Shown here in pieces: positions 24,702-32,901 of a DNA stretch of 64,000 nucleotides. Under the pieces are notes generated by a model. That model had not been told where the DNA came from. It made no database searches and was given only the letters and a program-made list of their open reading frames with translations. Each line of letters starts with the position of its first letter. The stretch's first letter is position 1. The DNA comes from Micromonospora arborensis (GTDB taxonomy: Bacteria; Actinomycetota; Actinomycetes; Mycobacteriales; Micromonosporaceae), in the NCBI RefSeq assembly GCF_003205615.1, contig NZ_PYBV01000026.1, positions 25,015 through 89,014 of the forward strand, read 5' to 3'. Made by a program: the position numbers and the translations under genes.

Positions 24702-24965
24702 ATGCGCACAGTCGTCTTCGGCGCCACCGGCCCAACCGGCCGCCAGCTCAGCGAGCAGGCGGACCACCCGACCGTCACGCGCTACCACGTTGAGGAGAAC
24801 GTCGCAGACGGGTTGTTCACGGCGCGCGCGGATCTGGCGGCGAGCATGGTGGCGCAGCTGACCGACCGCCGGTTCGTCCGGCGGGCGATGGCGGTGATCA
24901 CCACCCAGGTCAGGCCGAGCATCGCGGGCCTCATCTGGCGCGAGGCCGTCGCGAAGAAGAAATGA
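24702..24965 (+). CDS. NAD(P)-binding reductase, internally deleted (87 residues)
   Basis: The protein starts like an NmrA/NAD(P)H-binding reductase (MRTVVFGATGPTGRQL, a GxxGxxG Rossmann loop). By residue ~20 it jumps to what reads as the C-terminal end of such a protein (RADLAASMVAQLTDRRFVRR). Family members are ~200 residues, so about 120-130 residues of the middle, including the substrate site, are missing without loss of frame. An AGGAG site precedes the ATG at 24702 and the stop overlaps the next ATG (ATGA), so it is still translated and may act as a coupling leader. Catalysis is unlikely. Confidence 0.7.
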   Translation: MRTVVFGATGPTGRQLSEQADHPTVTRYHVEENVADGLFTARADLAASMVAQLTDRRFVRRAMAVITTQVRPSIAGLIWREAVAKKK

Positions 24966-25390
24966 CGCCGCCCGCAGCTCGAGGCCCTAACAAAGCGGCG
25001 GTGGGGTCGCTGACGGCGCGGGCCGCGGCGTTCCTCGCCGAGCCGCACCAGTGCACGCTGACGACGCTGCGGCCGGACGGCTCGCCGCACGTCACGGCCG
25101 TCCGGTTCACCTGGGACCCGGCCACCAACCTGGCCCGGGTACTGACCGTCGCCTCCAGTCGCAAGGCCCGCAACGTAGCGCGCTCCCCAGGCAACCGCGT
25201 CGCGGTGTGTCAGGCCGAGGGATTCCGCTGGATCACCCTCGAAGGCACCGCGACCATGTCCAACGACGCGGCGCGGGTCGCCGAGGGTGCGCGCCGCTAC
25301 CGCAGCCGGTACCTGACCGCGCCGCCCGCCCCACCCGACCGCGTCGTGATCGAGATCGCGGTCGACCGCATCCTCAGCCTCAACCTCTGA
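24962..25390 (+). CDS. PPOX-class (pyridoxamine-phosphate-oxidase-like) F420/FMN protein
   Basis: A 142-residue split-barrel flavin/deazaflavin protein. Evidence: FLAEPHQCTLTTLRPDGSPH then VTAVRFTWD, KARNVARSPGNRVAVCQAE, and WITLEGTATMSNDAARVAEG with a final RYLTAPP. These are the usual PPOX landmarks for TIGR-type F420-dependent reductases of actinobacteria. It is translationally coupled to the deleted NAD(P)-binding gene and lies just before the dehalogenase. It likely reduces or oxidises a small molecule; the cofactor is inferred. Confidence 0.82.
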   Translation: MTPPAARGPNKAAVGSLTARAAAFLAEPHQCTLTTLRPDGSPHVTAVRFTWDPATNLARVLTVASSRKARNVARSPGNRVAVCQAEGFRWITLEGTATMSNDAARVAEGARRYRSRYLTAPPAPPDRVVIEIAVDRILSLNL

Positions 25391-25401
25391 AAGGTCATGT
25401 C

Positions 25402-26259
25402 ATGCCCACCACTGCTGTTCTCGACTCGACGATGTTCCACCGGGAGCTCGGCACCGGGCGCCCGATCGTCTTCCTGCACGGCAACCCCACCTCCTCATAC
25501 CTGTGGCGGCACATCATGCCGGCCGTCGGCTCCGGTCGGCGGCTCGCACCGGACCTCATCGGCATGGGCGAGTCCGGCAAGCCCGACGTCGCGTACACCT
25601 TCGACGACCACGCGCGATATCTGGACGCCTGGTTCGATGCGCTCGGCCTGGACGAGATCGTGCTGGTCGGCCACGACTGGGGTGGCGCGCTCGCGTTCGA
25701 CTGGGCCGCGCGGCACCCCGGGCGGGTGCGGGGCCTGGCGTTCATGGAGACGATCGTGAAGCCGATGGCGTGGGAGGAGTTCCCCGAGGGCGGCCGCGAC
25801 CTGTTCCGGTCGATCAAGACGCCGGGCGTCGGTGAAACCATGATCCTCGAAGACAACCTGTTCCTCACGCAGATGCTGCCGTTCACTGTCGCCAGCGGCC
25901 TCGGCGACGACGATCTCAAGGTGTACCTCGAGCCGTACCGGACGCTGGAGAGCCGCCGGCCGTTGCTCCAGTGGCCACGGTCCATGCCGCTCGGCGGTGA
26001 GCCCGCCGACGTGGTGGCCCGGGTCGAGCGGTACGACGCCTGGCTGGCTGCGAGCGTCGACGTGCCGAAGCTGCTCCTCGCCTTCCGACCAGGCCCGGGG
26101 GCGATGATGGGACCGGAGCTGCTCGACTGGTGCGCGGAGAACGTCGCCGAGCTCGAGATCGAGCAACTTGGCCTCGCCGGGCACCACGCGCCCGAGGACC
26201 AGCCGGAGGCGATCGCGGCGGCGGTACGCGGCTGGGCAGACCGGCACGGGCTCCTGTAG
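25402..26259 (+). CDS. dhaA: Haloalkane dehalogenase
   Basis: A 285-residue alpha/beta-hydrolase. It has HGNPTSSYLWR (Asn28, halide-stabilising), LVGHDWGG with the nucleophile Asp92 and Trp93 (the second halide ligand), FMET with Glu116 as probable acid, and a late GHHAPEDQPE supplying the catalytic His. This set defines DhaA/LinB-type enzymes, which replace a carbon-bound halogen by hydroxyl; Renilla luciferase-like proteins share the fold. It begins 12 bp after the PPOX gene and ends at a strong hairpin, so it is the last gene of the TetR-linked unit. Confidence 0.88.
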   Translation: MPTTAVLDSTMFHRELGTGRPIVFLHGNPTSSYLWRHIMPAVGSGRRLAPDLIGMGESGKPDVAYTFDDHARYLDAWFDALGLDEIVLVGHDWGGALAFDWAARHPGRVRGLAFMETIVKPMAWEEFPEGGRDLFRSIKTPGVGETMILEDNLFLTQMLPFTVASGLGDDDLKVYLEPYRTLESRRPLLQWPRSMPLGGEPADVVARVERYDAWLAASVDVPKLLLAFRPGPGAMMGPELLDWCAENVAELEIEQLGLAGHHAPEDQPEAIAAAVRGWADRHGLL

Positions 26260-26263
26260 CTCA

Positions 26264-26298
26264 CGACCCCTCCGCTCGGTCCACGGGCGGAGGGGTCG
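26264..26298. terminator. Terminator after the dehalogenase gene
   Basis: A perfect 12-bp stem (26264-26275 against 26287-26298) with an 11-nt loop, five bases past the stop codon. The following ~130 bp to the next gene end hold nothing I can support. Confidence 0.85.
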
Positions 26299-26427
26299 CA
26301 GGGCCCTGTTCCACCTGCCGGAATCAGATGGATATACCTCTGAGTCATGAATATGCCGCCGAGGTGTGTCGCTCATCGGGAACATGGCAGCAGGGCCCCG
26401 GCCCGCGGCCACGCCCGGCCGAGCTTC

Positions 26428-28002
26428 TCACCCGACGGCGGTGGCCGACGGTGGGGCGCTGCCGCCCCGTGGTGCCTGCGCGGTCATCAGTCGAACGATC
26501 TCGGCCTGGTCGGCCGGCGAGGGCAGCCCCCATTCCGGCCGGTAGCCGTACACCTCGTGCAGTGGGGTGGAGCCGGTGCGGCCGTCCAGGATCTCCACGG
26601 CGTCGGTGCCGATCAGGCCGGGATGTTCCACGCCGCAGGCCTCGGCGACCTTGGTCAGGTCGCGGCGCAACGTCCGCAGGTAGTTGGCCGCCCGGACCGA
26701 CTTCGACGTCGGGTCCAGGCCCCGGGTGAGCCACGCGTTCTGGGTGGCGACACCGGTGGGGCAGGTGTCGGTGTGGCACTTCTGCGCCTGGATGCAGCCG
26801 ATCGACAGCATCGCCTCGCGACCGACGTTGACCAGGTCGCAGCCGAGCGCGAAGGCCACGACGGCGTTGTCCGGCAGGCCGAGCTTGCCGCTGCCGACGA
26901 AGACCACCTGCTCGTGCAGGTCGTGTTCGGCGAAGACCTTGTACACCCGGGAGAAGCCCTGCTGGAACGGGAGCGACACGGAGTCGCTGAAGATCAGCGG
27001 CGCGGCGCCGGTGCCACCCTCGCCGCCGTCGATCGTCACGAAGTCGATGCCCCGGCCCGTGTCCCGCATCAGGGTGGCCAACTCCTGCCAGAAGCCCAGG
27101 TCACCGACCGCCGACTTGATGCCGACCGGTAGGCCCGTCTCGGCGGCCAGCAGTTCCACCCAGTCGAGCAGGCTGTCGCAGTCGGAGAACTCGGCGTGCC
27201 GGGACGGGCTGACGCAGTCCTGTCCAGCCGGGATGCCCCGGGTGGCGGCGATCTCGGCGGACACCTTCGCCCCGGGCAGCAGCCCACCGAGGCTCGGCTT
27301 GGCGCCCTGGCTCAGCTTGATCTCCAACGCCCTCACCGGTGAGCCGGCGACCAGGTCCTTCAGCCGGTCCAGACTGAACCGACCCTGCTCGTCCCGGCAA
27401 CCGAAGTACGCCGTCCCGAGCTGGAAGACCAGGTCACCACCGTTGCGGTGGTACGGCGACAGGCCACCCTCGCCGGTGTTCTGCAGGCAGCCGGCGAGCG
27501 CGGCCCCCCTGTTCAGCGCGGCGATGGCGTTGCCGGAGAGCGAGCCGAAGCTCATCCCGGAGATGTTGACCACCGACTCCGGCCGGAACGCGCGGGGCCG
27601 CCGACGGGCCGCGCCGAGCACCTTCGCGCAGGGCAACCGCACGTCGTGCCCGGCGGTCGGCGTCGACGGCGGCACCGCCCGGCCGAACGTGCGGTGCTTG
27701 ATGATCGGGTACCCGGGGGTGTGCTCGATGTCGTTGTCCGTGCCGAAGCCGAAGTAGTTGTTCTCCTGCTTGGCCGACGCGTACACCCAGCGGCGCTGGT
27801 CGCGGGTGAACGGTCGTTCCTCGTCGTTGCCGGCCACGATGTACTGCCGAAGCTCCGGCCCGATCGCCTCCAACAGGTAACGCGCGCGGCCGAGCACCGG
27901 AAAGTTGCGCAGCAGCGCATGGTCGCGCTGGATCAGATCCCGCGCGGCGAGCGCCGCGACGGCGGCGGCGACAGCGGGTACGGTTCGACGGGCCCATCTC
28001 AT
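26428..28002 (-). CDS. FMN-binding glutamate-synthase-family protein
   Basis: A 524-residue protein related to the FMN/Fe-S domain of glutamate synthase but lacking the amidotransferase half. A short hydrophobic N-terminus (AVAAAVAALAARD) may anchor it. FMN barrel landmarks: NISGMSFGSLSGNAIAALN, NTGEGGLSPYH, EIKLSQGAKPSLGG, FVTIDGGEGGTGAAPL and FVGSGKLGLPD. A Cys cluster (IGCIQAQKCHTDTCPTGVAT) matches the Fe-S ligand region. Such stand-alone proteins are common in bacteria; a specific reaction is not established. ATG at 28002 chosen over a GTG nine bases upstream. Confidence 0.85.
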   Translation of the reverse strand: MRWARRTVPAVAAAVAALAARDLIQRDHALLRNFPVLGRARYLLEAIGPELRQYIVAGNDEERPFTRDQRRWVYASAKQENNYFGFGTDNDIEHTPGYPIIKHRTFGRAVPPSTPTAGHDVRLPCAKVLGAARRRPRAFRPESVVNISGMSFGSLSGNAIAALNRGAALAGCLQNTGEGGLSPYHRNGGDLVFQLGTAYFGCRDEQGRFSLDRLKDLVAGSPVRALEIKLSQGAKPSLGGLLPGAKVSAEIAATRGIPAGQDCVSPSRHAEFSDCDSLLDWVELLAAETGLPVGIKSAVGDLGFWQELATLMRDTGRGIDFVTIDGGEGGTGAAPLIFSDSVSLPFQQGFSRVYKVFAEHDLHEQVVFVGSGKLGLPDNAVVAFALGCDLVNVGREAMLSIGCIQAQKCHTDTCPTGVATQNAWLTRGLDPTSKSVRAANYLRTLRRDLTKVAEACGVEHPGLIGTDAVEILDGRTGSTPLHEVYGYRPEWGLPSPADQAEIVRLMTAQAPRGGSAPPSATAVG

Positions 28003-28119
28003 GCCCGGCACTCTTTCCGCCCACGGTGTCGGCCAAACCGGCCCGCGTCCGTTTGCGCTGGTGATACGCCGCGCGGCGGTGCGGGTACGCCCCGCACCGC
28101 CGCCGTCGTCCTCGTCGGA

Positions 28120-29250
28120 TCAGCGGTGCTGGTACGACTGACGGACCGACCCGCCGACGAGCGTGCACCACGTGCTCGTGCTGAGCTTGCCGTTGCGGGG
28201 CAGGCCGTGCAGCGCCTGCAGGTCCTGCACCGCGGCCCGGGTGGCGTGGTCGTACGCCCCGGTGACGGTGACCGCGTACCCCTTGGTGGCGAGCATCTCC
28301 TGCACGGCGGTGACCGGGGCGCCGGTGGCGTGCTGGTCCAACTCCGGTGCCAGCGTCTCCCAGGTCGGCGGGGTGAGGGTGGCGTCCACATCGACCGGAA
28401 TGCCGTTGCGCGCCTGCCAGTCCTGCACGGCGGTCACGGTCGCGGCGTCGAACGTGCCGCTGACCGTCACCGCGTAGCCCCGGTAGGCGAGCAGGTGCTG
28501 CACCACCCGGACCGAGGGGGAGTTGACGAAGCGCCACAGGTCCGGCCAACGGCGTGCCGGCACGTCGCCCAGCTTGGTGCCGAGGGCCGCGTGGACCCGC
28601 CGCCGCAGGTCCGGGAACTGCCGGTAGAAGGCGGCGCCCGGGCACTCGGTCGTGCGGAAGTCCCAGTGTCCGAAGATATCGTGCGCGTGCAGCCCGTACT
28701 GGCGGCAGATGGTGACGCAGAGCTTGACCAGCGAGTCGGTCAGCGCCTTGGGCGGCGTCTCGGTGACGTAGGTGCCCTCGTTCTCGATGCCGATGGCCCG
28801 GCCGTTCTCACCCGGGCAGTGCGCCGAGACCATTTGCCGGTCGCCGGCTTCGAGTCGTTCGAGGCTGCCCCGGCGGCCCTCCAGCACGTAGCCGCCCCGA
28901 CTCACCGTGAAGTGCTGACCGGTGTCCGACCAGCCGTTGCCGTCGATGTGCAGGTCCTGGCAGTCGTGGGCCAGCTTGACGGCCTGCTCGCGGGAGTAGT
29001 CGGTGACGTTCGGGAACGCCATGTGGTGCACGATGATCTTGTTGGTGGCGGTGGTGCTGACCGACAGCGGGTCCTTCGGTGGGCGGGCGGCCCACTCGTC
29101 ACAGCTGATGATCCAGTCCAGGTCGGTGCCCGGGGCGGCGTGGGCCGCGCCCGGGAAGGCGAGCTGGCCCCCGACGACGGCGACCGTGGCGGCGCCGAGA
29201 CCGGCCCGCAGCAGCGTCCGGCGATCCACTTCGGAATGATCGACGTGCAT
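28120..29250 (-). CDS. Tat-exported N-acetylmuramoyl-L-alanine amidase/PGRP with two PG-binding domains
   Basis: A 376-residue secreted protein. A twin-arginine signal (DRRTLLRAGLGAATVAVVGG) ends near AHAAP. The amidase_2/PGRP domain (~45-210) shows KIIVHHMAFPN (zinc His pair), AIGIENEGTY, and HDIFGHWDFRTTECPG with the second zinc His and Cys. Two peptidoglycan_1 repeats follow (VVQHLLAYRGYAVTVSGTFD and VQEMLATKGYAVTVTGAYDH). It should cleave the lactyl-amide bond of peptidoglycan. The ATG at 29250 has AGGAGG eight bases upstream; an ATG at 29256 lies too close. Confidence 0.88.
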   Translation of the reverse strand: MHVDHSEVDRRTLLRAGLGAATVAVVGGQLAFPGAAHAAPGTDLDWIISCDEWAARPPKDPLSVSTTATNKIIVHHMAFPNVTDYSREQAVKLAHDCQDLHIDGNGWSDTGQHFTVSRGGYVLEGRRGSLERLEAGDRQMVSAHCPGENGRAIGIENEGTYVTETPPKALTDSLVKLCVTICRQYGLHAHDIFGHWDFRTTECPGAAFYRQFPDLRRRVHAALGTKLGDVPARRWPDLWRFVNSPSVRVVQHLLAYRGYAVTVSGTFDAATVTAVQDWQARNGIPVDVDATLTPPTWETLAPELDQHATGAPVTAVQEMLATKGYAVTVTGAYDHATRAAVQDLQALHGLPRNGKLSTSTWCTLVGGSVRQSYQHR

Positions 29251-29463
29251 TGACATCTCCTCCTGCGGCCGACGGCGGGGATGAAAAGTAGCTCCAGTGG
29301 CCGCACGTGCTCCGGAGGATATTGCCAAAACTCGACCGCGCGCTAGAGGGCCCGGCGCGCGAATTGATCATTCGGGCCGTGCGCGGCCGGCGTTTCCGCG
29401 CGCCGGGTCGGGGGTAGGTCCGGGAACGACCATCCCGGCTGCCCCGCGTAAAGGAATGACCAC

Positions 29464-30549
29464 ATGAGTGACAACGTCAGCGACGCGGTGGGCGACGCCC
29501 TCCGCTCGGTGATGCTCTTCGTGCCCAAGGCCGTCGCCTTCCTGGCGATCCTGGTGGCCGGATGGCTGATCGCCAAGGCCGTGTTGAAGATCGTGGAGAA
29601 GGTCCTGGAGCGGGTGGGCTTCGACCGCGCCGTCGAACGCGGCGGCGTCCGCCGGGCGTTGAGTCGCTCGCGGTACGACGCCAGCGACATCGTCGCGAAG
29701 CTCGTCTACTACGCCGTGCTGCTGTTCACCCTCCAACTCGCCTTCGGCATCTGGGGACCCAACCCGATCTCCGACCTGCTCGCCGCGGTGATCTCGTGGC
29801 TGCCCCGCGCCTTCGTCGCGATCGTCATCGTCGTGGTCGCCGCCGCCATCGCCAACGCGGTCAAGGACATCATCAGCGGTGCGCTCGGCGGCCTGTCGTA
29901 CGGCCGGGTGCTGGCCAACATCGCCTCGGTGTTCATCCTCGGCCTCGGCATCATCGCGGCGCTCAACCAGATCGGCGTGGCCACCGCGGTCACCACTCCC
30001 GTGCTGGTCGCCGTGCTGGCCACCGTCGGCGGGATCCTCGTCGTCGGGGTCGGCGGTGGCCTGATCCGCCCGATGCAGAGCCGATGGGAGGGGTGGCTGA
30101 CCCGCGCCGAGCAGGAGTCACAGGTGGTCGCCTCGCACGCCCGCGCCTACCGGGACGGCCGCCGCGACGCCGAGGCCGAGCAGGCCCGACTCTCGCGGGT
30201 CACCACCGGACCGGCCGCTGAGTCGACCCGGCCGTCGACCGTCGCCACCGATCCCGAGGCCACCCAGGTCGTGACCCGCCCTGCCGACCCGGAGGCCACC
30301 AAGGTGGTGACCCGGCCGGTCGACGCGGAGGCCACCCAGGTGGTGACCCGCCCTGCCGACCCGGAGGCCACCCAGGTCGTGACCCGGCCGGTCGGCCACG
30401 ACGCCGACACGACTCAGGTGGTCGGCCGGGGCGGCGACGCCGACACGACTCAGGTGGTGAGCGCCGGCGGCGCGGTGCCGGGCCAGCGCACCAGCGACGA
30501 CAGCGAGGCCACCACCGTCATCCCGCCGTTCGACCCGAACCGGCGCTGA
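29464..30549 (+). CDS. MscS/CmpX-like membrane channel with repeated Thr-rich tail
   Basis: 361 residues. The first ~210 carry four or five transmembrane helices (AVAFLAILVAGWLIAKAVLK, LVYYAVLLFTLQLAFGIWG, FVAIVIVVVAAAIANAVKDI and others) in the pattern of conserved TM-helix/mechanosensitive-channel-like proteins (CmpX family). A cytoplasmic helix follows (SRWEGWLTRAEQESQVVASH), then a ~100-residue tail built of repeats (E/D)(A/T)TQVV. Each threonine has Val at +3, the spacing that FHA domains favour in phosphothreonine peptides, so the tail may be a Ser/Thr-kinase target. The ion conducted is unknown. Confidence 0.8.
   Translation: MSDNVSDAVGDALRSVMLFVPKAVAFLAILVAGWLIAKAVLKIVEKVLERVGFDRAVERGGVRRALSRSRYDASDIVAKLVYYAVLLFTLQLAFGIWGPNPISDLLAAVISWLPRAFVAIVIVVVAAAIANAVKDIISGALGGLSYGRVLANIASVFILGLGIIAALNQIGVATAVTTPVLVAVLATVGGILVVGVGGGLIRPMQSRWEGWLTRAEQESQVVASHARAYRDGRRDAEAEQARLSRVTTGPAAESTRPSTVATDPEATQVVTRPADPEATKVVTRPVDAEATQVVTRPADPEATQVVTRPVGHDADTTQVVGRGGDADTTQVVSAGGAVPGQRTSDDSEATTVIPPFDPNRR
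30256..30450 (+). repeat. In-frame 36-bp tandem repeats in the channel gene
   Basis: Three near-identical 12-codon units start at 30256, 30292 and 30328 (EATQVVTRPADP or close variants). They are followed by three decayed units keeping the ATQVV or TTQVV core. Confidence 0.88.
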
Positions 30550-30566
30550 CCCGCTGCGCCATCAGT

Positions 30567-30597
30567 GGGGTGGGGTCCCTTCCGGGGGTCCCACCCC
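30567..30597. terminator. Hairpin after the channel gene
   Basis: GGGGTGGG (30567-30574) pairs with CCCACCCC (30590-30597) around a 15-nt loop, 18 bp after the stop. Confidence 0.7.
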
Positions 30598-30763
30598 GTT
30601 CGCGCGCTGTCCGGCAGGTCGAAAACGCTGGCCGGCGCCAACGCCGCGCGTCTAGCATCGCGGCATGACCTGGCGACATTGATCCCGCAGCGTAGACCGA
30701 TCCCGTGGGCCACCACGGGCACCGCACGACCGGTGTCCGTCTCCACTCCCACGGGAAGGCCTC

Positions 30764-32053
30764 ATGACTCACCTCGCCTCGCGCGTGCCCGACCCGGCGG
30801 TCCGCCGGCTGACGGCCACCCTCTACGGGTACGCGTTCCTCAGTGACCTCGTCCTGCTCTACCCGCTGTACGTGGTGTTCTTCGCCGACACCGGGCTGTC
30901 GGTGGGGCAGATCTCGTCGCTCTTCGTCGTCTGGTCGGCCGCCGGCATCCTGTTCGAGGTGCCGTCCGGCGCGTGGGCCGACGTGGTGTCCCGCCGCCTG
31001 CTGCTCTGCCTCGCTCCGCTGGTGACCGCTGCCGCTTTCGCGCTGTGGGTGCTGGTGCCGTCGTACCCGGCGTTCGCCGTTGGTTTCCTGCTCTGGGGCG
31101 CCGCCGGCGCGTTGGTCTCCGGCGCGCTGGAGGCGCTGGTCTGGACCGAGCTGGACCGGCTCGGCGCGGTCGGGCGCTACGCCCGGGTGCTCGGCCGTGC
31201 GCGCACGGCGGGTGTGCTGGGCGTGGTGTGCTCCGGGGTGCTCGCCGGCCCGGTGTTCGCCGTCGGCGGGTACCCGCTGGTCGGCGCGGCCAGCGTGCTC
31301 GCCTGCCTGCTCGCCACAGTGGTCGCCGCCCGGTTTCCGGAGCACCGCCCATCGGCCGCCGACGTGCCCGGGGAACGCCCGCCCGGGACCGCCGCACCCG
31401 CCGACCCGGACGACGACGGCGACCTGGGCTGGTGGGACACGCTGCGGGCCGGGGTGGCGCAGGTTCGCACCCGCCCGCCGGTACGGGCCGCCGTGCTGCT
31501 GGTCGCCGTCGTGGCCGCCGACTGGGGTGCTCTGGACGAGTTCACCCCGCTGTTGGCCCTGGACGTCGGCGTCGGCGCGCAGGCTGTGCCGCTGCTGCTC
31601 CTGCTGCTCTGGGCCGGGGTGACCGTCGGCGGGCTGCTCGCCCCGGCGGGGGAGCGGCTGAGCCAGCGGGGCTACGCCGCTCTGCTGGGCCTGGTCGGCG
31701 TCGCGCTGGCCGGGGGCGCGCTCCTTGCGCACCCGGCCGGGTTCGTGTTGCTCGCCGTGGCGTTCGGGGCCGCGCAACTGGCCACCGTGCTGGCCGACGC
31801 CCGGCTCCAGGCCCGGATCACCGGCAGCAGCCGGGCCACCGTCACCTCGATGGCGGGGATGGCCACCGACGCGCTGATCATCGGGACGTACGCCTTCTAT
31901 GGCCTGCTCGCCACGGCGGCCGGCAACGCGGTGGCGTTCGCGGTGACGGCCGGGCCGTACCTCGTCGTGGGGCTGGTGGTGCTGACCCGCCGCCGGCGCA
32001 CCGCGGCGGCGCCCACCGGTGTCGCCGCGGTTGCCGCGAACGCCCCCGACTGA
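30764..32053 (+). CDS. MFS transporter
   Basis: 429 residues with about twelve transmembrane helices. The first inter-helix loop is FEVPSGAWADVVSRRLLL, a motif A of the form G-x-W-A-D-x-x-x-R-R. A charged central loop (PADPDDDGDLGWW) separates the halves. It resembles MFS_1 carriers of unknown substrate. A GGGAAGG site precedes the ATG. The gene stands alone between two terminator hairpins, with no regulator next to it. Confidence 0.85.
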   Translation: MTHLASRVPDPAVRRLTATLYGYAFLSDLVLLYPLYVVFFADTGLSVGQISSLFVVWSAAGILFEVPSGAWADVVSRRLLLCLAPLVTAAAFALWVLVPSYPAFAVGFLLWGAAGALVSGALEALVWTELDRLGAVGRYARVLGRARTAGVLGVVCSGVLAGPVFAVGGYPLVGAASVLACLLATVVAARFPEHRPSAADVPGERPPGTAAPADPDDDGDLGWWDTLRAGVAQVRTRPPVRAAVLLVAVVAADWGALDEFTPLLALDVGVGAQAVPLLLLLLWAGVTVGGLLAPAGERLSQRGYAALLGLVGVALAGGALLAHPAGFVLLAVAFGAAQLATVLADARLQARITGSSRATVTSMAGMATDALIIGTYAFYGLLATAAGNAVAFAVTAGPYLVVGLVVLTRRRRTAAAPTGVAAVAANAPD

Positions 32054-32060
32054 CCAGGGC

Positions 32061-32091
32061 CCCGGCGGCGGCCGGTGTGGCCGCCGCCGGG
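32061..32091. terminator. Bidirectional hairpin between convergent sequences
   Basis: A perfect 13-bp stem (32061-32073 against 32079-32091) with loop GGTGT, between the MFS gene and the VOC relic. Confidence 0.85.
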
Positions 32092-32098
32092 AGCGCGC

Positions 32099-32380
32099 TC
32101 AGGAGGACAGGTGCAGGAACGACCACTGGTGGCCGTCGAGGTCCCGGAAGCCGCGCATGTACAACGGCCCGTTGGCCGTTCCCGGCCCGAGCGACTCCCC
32201 ACCGGCGACCGCCGCCCGGTCGACCAGCTCGTCGACCTGTTCCCGGCTCTGCGCCGACAGCCCCACGATGACCTCCCGGCTGGTGGCGGTGTCCGGGGTG
32301 GCGGCCCCGGTCAGCTTCTCGTGCAGGACGTTGACCCGGGCCTTCGACTCGCCGACCGCGTCGAAGCCGACGACGATCCG
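32099..32380 (-). pseudogene. 5'-truncated VOC-family gene
   Basis: The minus-strand frame ending at the TGA at 32099-32101 reads VIVGLSAQSREQVDELVDRA, LYMRGFRDLDGHQWSFLHL: the second half of a PhnB/VOC-type glyoxalase-like protein. Upstream it continues (IVVGFDAVGESKARVNVLHE) until an in-frame TGA that is also the YchJ stop at 32381. The N-terminal half, with the start and first beta-alpha-beta unit, is missing. No ATG or GTG precedes the conserved part. This looks like a deletion that joined YchJ to the tail of the VOC gene. Confidence 0.78.
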
Positions 32381-32800
32381 TCAGGGCTGGTCGCCGTCGA
32401 GGTAGACCCATCGGCCGTCCTCGCGAACGAACCGGCTGTGTTCGGTCAACGCGCCGGGCCGGCCCGCGTCCCGGTAGTGAGCGTGGAACGTCACCGTGCC
32501 GGCGGTGTCGAGCAGGCCACCCCGCTCGGTGTCGATGATCTCCAGTCGGGTCCACCGCTGCCCGGGGTCCAGTTCGAGGAGGGCGGGCCGGGTCGAGGAG
32601 TGCCAGCTGCGCAGCAGGTAACCGGTGTTGCCGAGGGCGAAGGCGCTGAACCGGGAACGCATCAACGCCTCCGCCGTCGGTGCCGCCGCGTCGCCGTCGT
32701 GCAGCGGGGCGCAGCAGTCCGCGTACGCCCGGCCGGAGCCGCACGGGCAGGCCCGTCCCGTCGTCGTGTCCGCCCGTCGGCGTGCCGCACCCTTACCCAC
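32381..32800 (-). CDS. YchJ-like protein with SEC-C zinc motif
   Basis: 139 residues. The N-terminal SEC-C type zinc finger is CPCGSGRAYADCCAPLHDG (C-x-C ... CC). The YchJ/NTF2-like domain follows: ALMRSRFSAFALGNTGYLLR, SWHSSTRP, TVTFHAHYRD and RFVREDGRWVYLDGD. The family is widespread and poorly characterised; a role in protein interaction or zinc handling is only inference. The GTG at 32800 gives the expected start just before the basic GKGAARRR. Its stop directly abuts the truncated VOC gene. Confidence 0.87.
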   Translation of the reverse strand: MGKGAARRRADTTTGRACPCGSGRAYADCCAPLHDGDAAAPTAEALMRSRFSAFALGNTGYLLRSWHSSTRPALLELDPGQRWTRLEIIDTERGGLLDTAGTVTFHAHYRDAGRPGALTEHSRFVREDGRWVYLDGDQP

Positions 32801-32901
32801 CCCGCCATCCTGCCGCACCACCGGCCAGCCCTGGACGCCGACCGTCGGGTTGACGCTCCTCCCAGGCGCACGAGATGACGCGCTCGCCCGTCCGTAGGGG
32901 T

